Positions 8,212 to 17,230 of a stretch of DNA of 64,000 nucleotides are shown piece after piece. The notes below the pieces were generated by a model that saw nothing but the letters and a program-made list of their open reading frames with translations, did no database searches and was not told the DNA's origin. The stretch is from Egibacter rhizosphaerae (lineage in GTDB: Bacteria > Actinomycetota > Nitriliruptoria > Euzebyales > Egibacteraceae). The position numbers were made by a program, and so were the translations under genes. The first letter of the stretch is position 1; every line of letters begins with the position of its first letter. The stretch is taken from contig NZ_CP036402.1 of NCBI RefSeq assembly GCF_004322855.1, forward strand, positions 3,100,001 through 3,164,000, given 5' to 3'.

Positions 8212-9203
8212 GCGACCCCGCCCCGGCGTCGACGGCCAGGGACGCTGGCGCGGGCGCCGCGCCCCGCGCCGACCCGCGGGTGGTGCGAACGGTCCTGGGG
8301 GACCGCCGACCGGACCTGCTCGGCCGTACCGACTATCACGAGCACCTGCGGCACGTGAGCCCGCTGCTGCCCGGCGAGGAACTCGACGACCCGGACCGCT
8401 CGGAGCAGGAGGCGGCGTCGCTCTCGGGGGCCGGCGTCGACGCCATCGTCGACCTGACGCCGATCGGGCTCGGCCGCGACCCCGCGTTCCTGCGCGCCGT
8501 GAGCGAGCGCACCGGGCTCGGGATCGTGATGGCGACGGGCGTGCACCGCGAGGCGCACTATCCCCAGGACCATCCCGTGCGCGCCCTCGACGAGCGGCGG
8601 TTGCAGCAGCGGTTCGTGCGGGACGTCCGGGAGAGCGCGATCGCCGACGCCGAGCCGCTCGCCGAGCCGGTGCGTGCCGGGATCCTCAAGGTCGGGATCG
8701 GCTACTGGTCCATCAGCGCGTTCGAAGCACGCGTGCTCGACGCGGCAGCCGCCGCCCACGCGGCGACCGGCGTCCCGGTGGCGTGCCACCTCGAGCTCGG
8801 CAGCGCGGCGTGGGAGGCGAGCGACCGCCTCGCCCGCGCGGGCGTTGCCCGTGACCGGCAGGTCCTGGCGCACTGCGACCGGAACCCGGACCCGGGCCTG
8901 CACGCGGAGCTCGCCGCGGCCGGCTGTTACCTCGGCTACGACGGTGTGGCGCGTCCGAAGCACTGGCCGGACTCGACGGTGCTGGACTGCCTCGTGGAGG
9001 TCGCCGCGCGCGGGGGCGCGGATCGCTTGCTGCTCGGCGGCGATGTCGCCCGACGCTCCTCCTACGTGTCGTACGGGGGGATGCCGGGCCTCGCCTACCT
9101 GCCGGAGCGGTTCCTGCCCCGGCTGCGTGAGCGAGCGCCGGAACTGGAAACCCGGATCATGTGCGACAACCCGGCGCGCCTGCTCGCGTTCGCGCCGCGA
9201 TAG
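8208..9203 (+). CDS. Phosphotriesterase-family metal-dependent hydrolase (probable lactonase)
   Basis: A 331-aa TIM-barrel hydrolase. Metal ligands of the phosphotriesterase family can be traced: His-x-His in DYHEHL, a candidate carbamylated Lys in ILKVGIGY, His in ACHLE, His in LAHCDRN and Asp in LLGGDVAR. The GTG start overlaps the previous stop. Characterised relatives without true phosphotriesterase activity hydrolyse sugar lactones, including phosphorylated furanose lactones; given the dehydrogenases and aldolase beside it, opening of a sugar lactone is the best guess. It ends the operon and faces a convergent carboxylase gene 43 bp away. Confidence 0.83.
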   Translation: MSDPAPASTARDAGAGAAPRADPRVVRTVLGDRRPDLLGRTDYHEHLRHVSPLLPGEELDDPDRSEQEAASLSGAGVDAIVDLTPIGLGRDPAFLRAVSERTGLGIVMATGVHREAHYPQDHPVRALDERRLQQRFVRDVRESAIADAEPLAEPVRAGILKVGIGYWSISAFEARVLDAAAAAHAATGVPVACHLELGSAAWEASDRLARAGVARDRQVLAHCDRNPDPGLHAELAAAGCYLGYDGVARPKHWPDSTVLDCLVEVAARGGADRLLLGGDVARRSSYVSYGGMPGLAYLPERFLPRLRERAPELETRIMCDNPARLLAFAPR

Positions 9204-9246
9204 CCGCGTTCGGAACCGCAGCGTGCTCGGGCTCGAACGTCGCGGT

Positions 9247-11001
9247 TCAGGCGTGTGACGCGGACGCGGCCTCCTCGGCAGCGATCGTCACGAGCGGCGC
9301 ACCCAGGTCCACGTGGTCCCCGGGGCCGACGGCGACCCGCTCGACGACGCCGTCGCGCGGGGCGGTGACGTGGTTCTCCATCTTCATCGCCTCGAGCACC
9401 ACGAGGACGTCACCGGCGTGGACGGGGTCCCCGACCGCCACCGAGGTCTTGGTGATCGTGCCCTGCATGGGTGCGGTGACCTCGCCGGGTCCGCCGCCGA
9501 CGGCCGAGCGGGCGGTCGCCCGGCGCCGGGAGCTCGATGGCGTCGAGCGATCGTCGAACACGCTCACGTCGAGGCGCCGTCCACCCACCTCGACCGTCAG
9601 GGTCCGTGATGGCCGGGCCGGCCCCTCCGAGGGCTCGGGAGGCGCCGCGGGCGCGATCGGTGACAGGTCCCACTCGTGCTCGACCGACACGGTCGCGACC
9701 GCCCCGGCGATGAAGTCCTCGTGGGCCAGCGCGAACCGATGGAAGTCGAGCGTGGTCGGCACGCCCTCGACGAGGGCCTCCTCGCAGGCCGCCAGCAGCT
9801 TGCGTCGAGCTTCCTCGCGGTCCGCGCCGTACGCGACGATCTTCGCCATCAGCGAGTCGTAGTCGCGGGGGATCGCCCATCCGGTCACCACGCCGGCGTC
9901 GACCCGAACTCCCGGTCCGCCGGGAGGGCTCCAGCGGGTCACCCGTCCCGGCGAGGGCGCGAACGAGGCCGCGACGTGCTCGGCGTTCACGCGCGCCTCG
10001 ATCGCATGACCCCGCAGGACGACGTCGGACTGCGTGAGCTCGAGCGGCTCGCCGGCGGCGATGCGCAGCTGCCACTGCACGATGTCCTGGCCGGTCACGA
10101 GCTCGGTCACGGGATGCTCGACCTGCAGGCGCGTGTTCATCTCGAGGAAGAAGAACTCGCCGTCCTCGTAGAGGAACTCGCAGGTGCCGGCGCCGGTGTA
10201 GCCGACCTCTCGTGCGACGCGCAGGGCCGCGGTGCCCATCGCGTCGCGGACCGCGGGGTCGAGGTGGGGCGCGGGCGCCTCCTCGATGAGCTTCTGGTGA
10301 CGCCGCTGGGTGGAGCAGTCGCGCTCGCCGAGGTGCACGAGGTGCCCGTGGTGATCGGCGAGCACCTGGATCTCGACGTGCCGCGGGCGGCGGAGGTAGC
10401 GCTCCACGTAGACCTCGCCGCGTCCGAACGCGGCCACCGCCTCCCGCTGGGCCCCCTCGAGGGCATCCTCGAGCCCCACGGGGTCGCGCACCACCTTGAG
10501 GCCACGGCCGCCGCCCCCGTGCGCGGCCTTGATCGCGATCGGGAAGCCGTGCTGCTCCGCGAAGGCGCGGACGACCTCGGGGTCGTCGGTGGGCTCCATC
10601 GTGCCCGGCACGACCGGACACTCGGCGGTGGTCGCGGCCGCGCGGGCCGACAGCTTGTCGCCCATCGCCTCGATCGCCTCGGCAGGGGGGCCGATCCACA
10701 CCATCCCGGCCTCGGTGACGGCTCTCGCGAACTCGGCGCTCTCGGACAGGAACCCGTACCCGGGATGGACCGCCTCGGCCCCGGCGCGCCGCGCGACGGC
10801 GAGCAGACGCTCGGTGTCCAGATAGCTCTCCGCTGCCGGGGCCGGGCCCAGCAGGTGCGCATCGTCGGCGGCCGCGAGCCACGGCGCGTCGCGGTCCGCC
10901 TCGGAGTAGACCGCGACGGTCGGCAGACCGCGCTCCCGGCAGGCGCGCAGCACGCGCCAGGCGATCTCGCCGCGGTTCGCGACGAGCACGGGACCCTGCA
11001 T
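9247..11001 (-). CDS. Acyl-CoA carboxylase alpha subunit (biotin carboxylase + biotin carrier)
   Basis: A 584-aa protein. The N-terminal biotin carboxylase part runs from VLVANRGEIAWRVLRA through the glycine-rich ATP loop HGGGGRGLKVV and EMNTRLQVEHPVTE. A biotinyl domain at the C-terminus has EAMKM with Lys540, 44 residues from the end. The length matches actinobacterial AccA1/AccA3-type alpha chains used with exchangeable beta chains for acetyl-CoA or propionyl-CoA. It carboxylates biotin with ATP and bicarbonate. No beta gene adjoins; the beta/epsilon pair at 15.3-17.2 kb is the likely partner. The upstream gap of 150 bp is shared with the divergent cupredoxin gene. Confidence 0.93.
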   Translation of the reverse strand: MQGPVLVANRGEIAWRVLRACRERGLPTVAVYSEADRDAPWLAAADDAHLLGPAPAAESYLDTERLLAVARRAGAEAVHPGYGFLSESAEFARAVTEAGMVWIGPPAEAIEAMGDKLSARAAATTAECPVVPGTMEPTDDPEVVRAFAEQHGFPIAIKAAHGGGGRGLKVVRDPVGLEDALEGAQREAVAAFGRGEVYVERYLRRPRHVEIQVLADHHGHLVHLGERDCSTQRRHQKLIEEAPAPHLDPAVRDAMGTAALRVAREVGYTGAGTCEFLYEDGEFFFLEMNTRLQVEHPVTELVTGQDIVQWQLRIAAGEPLELTQSDVVLRGHAIEARVNAEHVAASFAPSPGRVTRWSPPGGPGVRVDAGVVTGWAIPRDYDSLMAKIVAYGADREEARRKLLAACEEALVEGVPTTLDFHRFALAHEDFIAGAVATVSVEHEWDLSPIAPAAPPEPSEGPARPSRTLTVEVGGRRLDVSVFDDRSTPSSSRRRATARSAVGGGPGEVTAPMQGTITKTSVAVGDPVHAGDVLVVLEAMKMENHVTAPRDGVVERVAVGPGDHVDLGAPLVTIAAEEAASASHA

Positions 11002-11151
11002 GCAGCGCTCCTTGCACCGCGGTCGACCCGCCGCATGCTACCCGGCACGCGCGGAGGCTCCGGTTGCCGGGAGGCCCCCGGCGCTACACCATTGGCCCAC
11101 ACGCTCACATCGGTCGGCGCTCGTCGCCGTCAGCCCAGGAGGAGTCTCTCG

Positions 11152-11607
11152 ATGACCCGCAGGCTCATGCTGCTCGCCGTCCTGCTCGTGTTCGGCCTCG
11201 CCGGCTGCTTCAGCGCCGAGCCGGAGGTCACCGAGGAGGAGCAGGTGCCCGCCGACCAGCGCGACGAGGTGGCGGAGGAGCCGGCGGAGGACGCCGACGA
11301 CGACGAGGCCGCCGACGACGGCGAGGCGGAGGAGACCGTCGAGTTCGTCGCCGACGACAACTTCTACGAGGATCTGCCCGACTCGGTGTCGGCGGGCACG
11401 GTCGAGTTCGTGATGGACAACCAGGGCGCGGCCGAGCACGACATGGTGATCGAGGAGCTGGGCGACGAGGAGGTCGTCGAGCTGACCCCCGGCGGCGAGA
11501 CCGCCTCGGGCACCGTGGAGCTGGAGCCGGGGGAGTACACGCTGTACTGCTCGGTTCCCGGGCACCGCGAGGCGGGCATGGAGGCGACCATCACCGTCGA
11601 GGGCTGA
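11152..11607 (+). CDS. Cupredoxin lipoprotein
   Basis: A 151-aa exported protein. The signal peptide ends in LAGC (Cys19), followed by a Glu/Asp-rich linker to about residue 65. The C-terminal 85 residues form a plastocyanin/azurin-like domain with the type 1 copper ligands in order: His in AEHD, Cys and His in YCSVPGH, Met in REAGM. It should carry electrons outside the membrane or bind copper. AGGAGGAG lies 7 bp before the ATG. It ends 6 bp from the convergent acyl-CoA dehydrogenase. No oxidase or nitrite reductase genes are near, so the redox partner is unknown. Confidence 0.85.
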   Translation: MTRRLMLLAVLLVFGLAGCFSAEPEVTEEEQVPADQRDEVAEEPAEDADDDEAADDGEAEETVEFVADDNFYEDLPDSVSAGTVEFVMDNQGAAEHDMVIEELGDEEVVELTPGGETASGTVELEPGEYTLYCSVPGHREAGMEATITVEG

Positions 11608-11613
11608 CCGGCG

Positions 11614-13374
11614 CTACCGGAACACGTCGTAGCGGTACCCGCCCTCCTCGTAGGCGACCCGGGCGATCGCGTCGAGCCGGTCGTCGTCGTTGTCCTCGAG
11701 CTGACGCAGGTGGCGGCGGACCCGTTGCTGGGAACGCGCGCAGAACGTCTCGGCGAGCTCGCGCTCCTCACCGACCATCTCGACCCCCACCTCGTCGATC
11801 CTCCGCGTCAGCCGGGACACGACCGCCGCCTGCGCGTAGAGGTCCATGGCCACGTGCGCGAGCCGTTTCAGTTGCCCCTGCTGCTCGGTCACGCCCCGAC
11901 CGTGACGGCGCAGCAGCTGCTCGCTCGCCCCGCGCAGGTCGCCGACCTGACTCGCGACCGGCTGCGCGAGGTCCGACAGCGACGCGTGCGCCGAGGTCAT
12001 CCGGTCGCTGCGGAGCTCGCGCTGGACCCGGCCGAGGACGTAGTCCGCGATCAGCCCGATGGTCCGCACCGGCTGGGTGAGCTCGAACGAGGCCACCTCC
12101 CGGAGCTCGTCGCCCAGGGGCTTGAGTCCCGCCATCGCGACGAACAGGCGCAGCACGTCGTTGGCGCCCTCGAAGATCGGGTACACGCGGATGTCGCGCA
12201 GGATCTTCTCGTACGGGCTGCCGGCCATGTAGGCGCTGCCCCCGGCGAGCTGGAACGCGCGGTTCGCCGCGTACCACAGGAACTCCGTGGAGGCGATCTT
12301 CACCATCGCCGACTCGAGCGCGACGTCGGGCACGCCGGCGTCGTGCAGGCCGGTGGTCTGGTACGCCATCGCCTCGATCGCGTAGGTGTGCGCGACCGTC
12401 CAGGCGACCTTCTCCCGCACGAGCCCGAAGTCGGCGAGCGGGTGGCCGAACTGCCGGCGGCTGCGCGTGTGGTTGATCGCGAGCTCGAGGAGGCGCTTCG
12501 CGCCGCCGACCGCGCCGGTGCCGAGCGACATGCGGCCGTGGTTGAGGACGTGCATCGCGACGCCGAAGCCCTCCCCGGGCTCGCCGAGCACGTTCTCGGG
12601 CGGGACGCGGACCCCGTCGAACCGCACGTGCCGCAGCGCGTTGCCTTTCAGGCCCATCGTCTCGTAGCCGAAGGGCGACGAGAGCCCTTCCATGCCCTGC
12701 TCGACGACGAGGGCGATGTGCCCGCCCCCGTCCTCCCCCACGATGGAGGCGAACGCGACGAGCACGTCCTTGTCGCCGTTGCCGATCCAGCGCTTCTCGC
12801 CGTCGAGGCGCCAGGAGCCGTCCGCCTGCGGTGTCGCGCGCGTCGCGAGGCTGGACGCGTCGCTGCCGGCACCGGGCTCGGTCAGGGCGAAGGCGGCGAG
12901 CTTGGAGCCGCGCGCGAGGTCCGGCAACCAGCGCTCGCGTTGCTCCTGGGTACCGAACAGCTGGATGGCCTTCGTCCCGAGTGACTGGTGCACGCCCATC
13001 ACGACCGCGAGCGTGCCGTCGATGCGCCCGAACTCCTCCGAGACCCGGCAGTAGGCCGTCTGCGACAGTCCTTGGCCACCCAGTTCGGTCGGCACCGACA
13101 GCCCCAGCAGGCCCTCCTCACCGAGTGCCGCGAGGAACTCGTCGCCGATCCACCCTCGTCGCTCGATCTCCCAGGGGTCGTGGTGGCGCTCGGCCACCTC
13201 GTGGACCGCGGCGATCAGTTCGTCGGCGCGTACCCGCTCGTCCCCGCTCAAGCGCGGGTAGGGCGAGAGCATCTCGTCGTGCAGCTCCCCGCGGAACAAC
13301 GACTTGGTGAACGACGACGCCGGAGGCTCGTCGGATCCGTTCGCCGGAGTCTCGTTCGACAGATCCTCGCCCAT
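11614..13374 (-). CDS. Long acyl-CoA dehydrogenase (VLCAD/ACAD9-like)
   Basis: A 586-aa flavoprotein. The FAD signature ALTEPGAGSDASSL and the catalytic-base region YPIFEGANDVLR are conserved. The extra C-terminal domain of about 180 residues distinguishes it from the usual 380-aa acyl-CoA dehydrogenases and is typical of very-long-chain acyl-CoA dehydrogenase relatives. It would catalyse the first beta-oxidation step on long fatty acyl-CoA. The gene stands alone on the minus strand, convergent with the cupredoxin and divergent from a lipoprotein gene. Confidence 0.9.
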   Translation of the reverse strand: MGEDLSNETPANGSDEPPASSFTKSLFRGELHDEMLSPYPRLSGDERVRADELIAAVHEVAERHHDPWEIERRGWIGDEFLAALGEEGLLGLSVPTELGGQGLSQTAYCRVSEEFGRIDGTLAVVMGVHQSLGTKAIQLFGTQEQRERWLPDLARGSKLAAFALTEPGAGSDASSLATRATPQADGSWRLDGEKRWIGNGDKDVLVAFASIVGEDGGGHIALVVEQGMEGLSSPFGYETMGLKGNALRHVRFDGVRVPPENVLGEPGEGFGVAMHVLNHGRMSLGTGAVGGAKRLLELAINHTRSRRQFGHPLADFGLVREKVAWTVAHTYAIEAMAYQTTGLHDAGVPDVALESAMVKIASTEFLWYAANRAFQLAGGSAYMAGSPYEKILRDIRVYPIFEGANDVLRLFVAMAGLKPLGDELREVASFELTQPVRTIGLIADYVLGRVQRELRSDRMTSAHASLSDLAQPVASQVGDLRGASEQLLRRHGRGVTEQQGQLKRLAHVAMDLYAQAAVVSRLTRRIDEVGVEMVGEERELAETFCARSQQRVRRHLRQLEDNDDDRLDAIARVAYEEGGYRYDVFR

Positions 13375-13618
13375 TCGCCTCCCCCCTGCGCGCGGCGGTG
13401 TGCATCGACGGTCGCAGCGTGCCCAGCACGGCCACGTCCACCACGCGCGATCGGTGTGCCGACACCGCGTCGAGTCCCGCGGGTTTCAAGTGCGCCGGTC
13501 GCATCCGTGCGATAACGTATTGTCACTCTTGTCGATTGAAAGTGCGGGAATGTAGGGCACGGGGGTTGTCGACATGGTTGGGGGCAGGATCCCGGTCCGG
13601 CTATCGAGGAGTTCGTCC
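13375..13618. promoter_or_regulatory. Divergent intergenic region with AT-richer core
   Basis: This 244-bp gap separates the divergent acyl-CoA dehydrogenase and DUF4352-like lipoprotein genes. Positions about 13507-13555 are conspicuously AT-rich for the window and contain TTGTCA and GATAAC-like hexamers in both orientations, so promoters for both genes probably lie here. I could not fix a single best -35/-10 pair. Confidence 0.4.
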
Positions 13619-14353
13619 ATGCGCGCCCGTACCTGCGTGCTGATGCTCGTTGGCCTGACCGGTGCGCTGCTGCTGACCGCCTGCGGCGATGACGACGAGA
13701 TGGGCGACGAGCTCGCCGATGTGCACGACGCGATCGACGACCTCGCCGCTGAGGTCGAGGAGCTCCGAACGGAGATCGACGAGGCGCGCGGTGAGGGCGC
13801 GGTCGACGAGGGCGAGGGCTCTGATTCCGAGGCCGATAGGGGTGCCGAAGGCGCCGGCGGGGACGACGGGGACGCGGTGTTCGATCGCGACACTGCCGAG
13901 GGCGTCGCCTTCAACCCCCCGATCGAGGCGCGTCACCCCGGCGGCGTGGTCGTCGAGGTGCACGGCGTGCGCTCCACCGAGTCGTCGGTCGAGCTCGACA
14001 CCCGAATCATCAACGGCCAAGGCAGGTCCGCCCGGTTGAGTACCCCCGGGATACCGAGTCGGATGACCGATGACGTGGGAAACGAGTACCTACTCGTCCC
14101 ACCGGAGGATGACGACTGGCTCGAGGTCGAGGAAGGCGAGGTGCTGGAAGGCGCCTTGTCGTTCTCCGGACGGCTCGCCGCGGACGCGACCTCGCTCACG
14201 GTGGAGTTCAGGCCCGACAACGCCGACCGAACGCAGGACGGCGCCGACTCCGGGCCGCATCTGCTGTTGGAGGACATCCCCCTCGATCCCGAGGATGCCG
14301 ACGAGGCCGAAGCTGGTGACGACGCCGACGGGTTGGAGGGCGACGACTTCTGA
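13619..14353 (+). CDS. Lipoprotein with coiled coil and DUF4352-like domain
   Basis: A 244-aa exported protein. Signal peptide with lipobox LTAC (Cys22), then a predicted coiled coil (DELADVHDAIDDLAAEVEEL), an acidic low-complexity spacer, and an immunoglobulin-like beta domain from about residue 105 (VVVEVHGVRSTESSVELDTR..VGNEYLLV) resembling DUF4352. The C-terminus is again acidic. GAGGAG lies 8 bp before ATG 13619. It is followed 68 bp later by the OmpA-like lipoprotein on the same strand; both probably sit on the outer face of the membrane. Function unknown. Confidence 0.78.
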   Translation: MRARTCVLMLVGLTGALLLTACGDDDEMGDELADVHDAIDDLAAEVEELRTEIDEARGEGAVDEGEGSDSEADRGAEGAGGDDGDAVFDRDTAEGVAFNPPIEARHPGGVVVEVHGVRSTESSVELDTRIINGQGRSARLSTPGIPSRMTDDVGNEYLLVPPEDDDWLEVEEGEVLEGALSFSGRLAADATSLTVEFRPDNADRTQDGADSGPHLLLEDIPLDPEDADEAEAGDDADGLEGDDF

Positions 14354-14421
14354 GCCCGTCACCGATGGAGATGGCGTGGGTCGATCCGATGGTCGCTCGG
14401 CAGTGTGAAAGAGGGATCACG

Positions 14422-15168
14422 ATGCGTGGACTCGTCGTGCTGATCAGCCTGGCGGTGCTCGTGCTCTTGGCAGCCTGTGACGACGCCGCCGACGACGAGG
14501 ACGAGGCCACGCAGGCCTCGGAAGAGGACGCGGCGGCCTCGGTTGAGGTGGAGGAGGGCGAGGCGGAGGCGGAGTCGGGCGAGGCCGGCTCGGGGGAGAC
14601 CGACGGCACGGGCGGCGACGCCGACGAGGGCGGCGCCCCCGAGCGCCCCGAGAGCGATGTCGAGCTCGTCGAGGAGGCGCGTGAGGACTTCCTCGGCGAG
14701 GAGCTCGGCGCCTCCGAGATGGAGACCACGGAGCAGCTCGGCTCCGAGATCGAGCGGATCGAGGAACTCGAGTCCCGCTACGACGCCGAGGAGACCGAGC
14801 AGGGCGAGGTGCAGCTCACCGTTCCCGACCACGTGCTGTTCGACTTCGACTCCGACGAGTTGCGACCCGAGGCGGCGGAGGCGCTCGACGACATCGCCGA
14901 GGTCATCGAGCACTACGAGGACGCGCCCGTCGAGATCCAGGGTCACACCGACCATATCGGCGAGCCCGAGTACAACCTCGATCTCTCGGAGCGGCGGGCC
15001 CACTCGGTCGTCGACTACCTCGTCGACCGCGGCGTGGACGAGGGTCGCCTCACGGCTCGCGGGCTCGGGGAGGAAGAGCCCGTTGCGCCCAACGAACACG
15101 AGGACGGCTCCGACAATCCCGAAGGTCGAGCGCAGAACCGGCGGGTCGAGGTCCTGATCGACGAGTAA
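14422..15168 (+). CDS. OmpA-family peptidoglycan-associated lipoprotein
   Basis: A 248-aa protein with lipobox LLAAC, a long Glu/Asp/Gly spacer (about residues 20-130) and a C-terminal OmpA/Pal domain: VLFDFDSDELRPEA, EIQGHTDHIGEPEYN and LSERRAHSVVDYL followed by GRAQNRRVEV. The Asp of GHTD and the Arg of NRRVEV are the usual diaminopimelate-binding residues. It should tie the membrane to peptidoglycan, unusual-looking in a monoderm but common in actinobacteria (ArfA-type). Ribosome site GAGGG 6 bp before ATG 14422. Confidence 0.9.
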   Translation: MRGLVVLISLAVLVLLAACDDAADDEDEATQASEEDAAASVEVEEGEAEAESGEAGSGETDGTGGDADEGGAPERPESDVELVEEAREDFLGEELGASEMETTEQLGSEIERIEELESRYDAEETEQGEVQLTVPDHVLFDFDSDELRPEAAEALDDIAEVIEHYEDAPVEIQGHTDHIGEPEYNLDLSERRAHSVVDYLVDRGVDEGRLTARGLGEEEPVAPNEHEDGSDNPEGRAQNRRVEVLIDE

Positions 15169-15251
15169 CGAGTCGTGGGTCCGTCGCGCGACCGACCGAG
15201 GGAGGTCGGGCTCGGGAGACGTCGGGCGAGCACTGCCCCACCGGGTGGCCG

Positions 15252-15515
15252 CTACCCAGATCCTGCGGGTGTCGAGCGTCCTCCCAGGTCCGACGGGCGG
15301 GTCGCGGGCGGTCCGCCGACACCTTCACGCCGGGCGGCCCGCAACCACGCGGGGAGATCCCGACCGTCGGGCGGCTCGGGTTCGGCCTCCGTGATCAACG
15401 CCGCGACGATGGCCGCGACCTCCTCGTCGGTGGCCGGCGCCGGGATCCGCACGTCGGGCACTGCTTGCTGGTCGGGCACTGCTTGCTGGTCGGGCGCCGG
15501 TGGATCTTCGGGCAT
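15252..15515 (-). CDS. Acyl-CoA carboxylase epsilon subunit candidate
   Basis: An 87-aa protein 43 bp downstream of the beta subunit on the same strand. The core VRIPAPATDEEVAAIVAALITEA matches the short helical signature of actinobacterial epsilon chains, which stabilise the alpha-beta complex. Its N-terminus carries a duplicated hexapeptide (DQQAVP) encoded by an 18-bp tandem repeat. The family is poorly conserved, so the call rests as much on position as on sequence. Confidence 0.7.
   Translation of the reverse strand: MPEDPPAPDQQAVPDQQAVPDVRIPAPATDEEVAAIVAALITEAEPEPPDGRDLPAWLRAARREGVGGPPATRPSDLGGRSTPAGSG
15453..15488. repeat. 18-bp tandem repeat in the epsilon subunit gene
   Basis: GTCGGGCACTGCTTGCTG occurs twice exactly (15453-15470, 15471-15488) with the start of a third copy. 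The period is a multiple of three, so the reading frame is kept and DQQAVP is duplicated near the protein's N-terminus. Confidence 0.9.
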
Positions 15516-15558
15516 GGGGTGACCCTCGGGGATGGCGGCTCCTCGGCAGTCGGTCCGC

Positions 15559-17160
15559 TCAGAGCGGGATGTTGCCGTGCTTGCGGGCCGGCGGCGCCTG
15601 GCGCTTCGTGCGCGCGAAGCGCAGCGCTCGGACCAGGGTCGGCCGCGTCGCCGACGGTTCGATCACGTCGTCGAGGTAACCGCGCTCGGCGGCGCGCCAG
15701 GGATTCGCGAGCTCCCCGTGGTAGTGGTCGATGAGCTCCTGCCGCCGGTGCTCGACGTCCTCGCCCCGGCGCTCGAGGTCGGCGAGCTCCTTGCGGTACA
15801 GGACGCTGACGGCCCCCTCGGCGCCCATCACGGCGATCTCGGCGGTCGGCCACGCGAAGTTCGCGTCCGCGCCGGCGTGCTTGGAGCCCATCACGTCGTA
15901 CGCGCCGCCGTAGGCCTTGCGGGTGATGACGGTGAGCTTGGGCACCGTCGCCTCACAGTACGCGTAGAGCAGCTTCGCGCCGTGGCGGATGATCCCGCCC
16001 CACTCCTGGTCGGTGCCCGGCAGGAACCCGGGCACGTCCTCGAAGGTGAGGATCGGGAGGTTGAACGCGTCGCACGTGCGCACGAACCGCGCGCCCTTCT
16101 CGCTCGCGGCCACGTCGAGCACGCCCGCCAGATGCATCGGCTGGTTCCCGACGACCCCCACGGGGTGTCCGTCGAGGCGGGAGAAGCCGATGACGAGGTT
16201 CTGCGCGTAGTTGGGCTGCAGCTCGTAGAACTCGCCCTCGTCCACGACATGGCCGATGACGTCGCGGATGTCGTAGGGCTGGTTGGAGCCGTCCGGCACG
16301 AGCGTGTCGAGCGCCGCGTCAGCGCGGTCGGGGTCGTCGTCCGGCTGGCTGTGCGGCGGTTCCTCGAGGTTGTTGTCCGGCAGGAACTCGAGCAGGTACT
16401 TGATGTCCTCGAGGCAGGAGATCTCGTCGTCGGCGGCGACGTGGGCCACGCCGGATCGGGTGGCGTGGCTCATCGCCCCGCCGAGCTCCTCGAACGTCAC
16501 GTCCTCGCCCGTCACGGTCTTGATCACCTCTGGGCCGGTGATGAACATGTGGCTCGACTCGCGGACCATGAACACGAAGTCGGTCATCGCCGGCGAGTAG
16601 ACCGCGCCGCCCGCGCACGGGCCCATGATCGCCGAGATCTGCGGCACGACCCCCGACGCCCGGACGTTGCGGTAGAAGATGTCCCCGTACCCGCCGAGCG
16701 CGACCACGCCCTCCTGGATCCGCGCCCCGCCGGAGTCGTTCAGTCCGATCATCGGCACGCCCATGCGCAGGGCGAGGTCCATGATCTTGCAGATCTTCTC
16801 CGCGAACACCTCGCCGAGCGACCCCCCGAAGACGGTGAAGTCCTGGCTGAACAGGCAGACGCGGCGGCCGTCGATCGTGCCGTAGCCGGTGAGCACCCCG
16901 TCCCCGGGCGGGTGCTCCTCCTCCATCCCGAAACCGGTCGCCCGGTGGATCGCGAGCCGGTCGGTCTCCACGAACGACCCCTCGTCGAGCAGGGCGTCCA
17001 CCCGCTCACGCGCGGTGAGCTTGCCCTTCTCGCGCTGGCGCTGGACGGCGCGCTCGCTGCCGGGCTCCTCGGCCTCGGCCTTGCGGCGCCGCAACTCCTC
17101 GAGCTTGCCGGCGGTCGTATCGGTCACGCGTCCCCCTGTGCCTGTCGCGGACGGCGTCAT
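15559..17160 (-). CDS. pccB: Acyl-CoA (propionyl-CoA) carboxylase beta subunit
   Basis: A 533-aa carboxyltransferase of the crotonase-like fold in two halves. The N-terminal half has [13 protein letters not shown] and [16 protein letters not shown], the C-terminal half has [15 protein letters not shown] and [15 protein letters not shown]. These loops form the two oxyanion pockets for acyl-CoA and biotin. The sequence is closest in style to actinobacterial PccB/AccD5, which carboxylate propionyl-CoA to methylmalonyl-CoA. ATG 17160 is followed by an in-frame GTG at 17127 that is also possible. The biotin ligase gene diverges from it 70 bp away, so biotinylation and carboxylase are neighbours. 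Confidence 0.93.
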   Translation of the reverse strand: MTPSATGTGGRVTDTTAGKLEELRRRKAEAEEPGSERAVQRQREKGKLTARERVDALLDEGSFVETDRLAIHRATGFGMEEEHPPGDGVLTGYGTIDGRRVCLFSQDFTVFGGSLGEVFAEKICKIMDLALRMGVPMIGLNDSGGARIQEGVVALGGYGDIFYRNVRASGVVPQISAIMGPCAGGAVYSPAMTDFVFMVRESSHMFITGPEVIKTVTGEDVTFEELGGAMSHATRSGVAHVAADDEISCLEDIKYLLEFLPDNNLEEPPHSQPDDDPDRADAALDTLVPDGSNQPYDIRDVIGHVVDEGEFYELQPNYAQNLVIGFSRLDGHPVGVVGNQPMHLAGVLDVAASEKGARFVRTCDAFNLPILTFEDVPGFLPGTDQEWGGIIRHGAKLLYAYCEATVPKLTVITRKAYGGAYDVMGSKHAGADANFAWPTAEIAVMGAEGAVSVLYRKELADLERRGEDVEHRRQELIDHYHGELANPWRAAERGYLDDVIEPSATRPTLVRALRFARTKRQAPPARKHGNIPL

Positions 17161-17218
17161 GGCGCGCGAGGACGCAGTCTAGGAGGCTGCCTCGCCGCGG
17201 CGGACGCGGCCGCACCGC

Positions 17219-17224
17219 TACTGT
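17219..17224 (+). promoter_or_regulatory. -10 element suggesting a leaderless birA mRNA
   Basis: TACTGT lies 6 nt before the ATG at 17231, and no Shine-Dalgarno sequence is present. A TANNNT element this close places transcription start at the start codon, as in leaderless actinobacterial mRNAs. Confidence 0.5.
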
Positions 17225-17230
17225 GCCGGT

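Noticed and set aside
11041-11110. tRNA fragment suggested by a GCTACACCATTGGCCCAC string
   Set aside because: No acceptor stem, T-loop or complete cloverleaf could be drawn on either strand.
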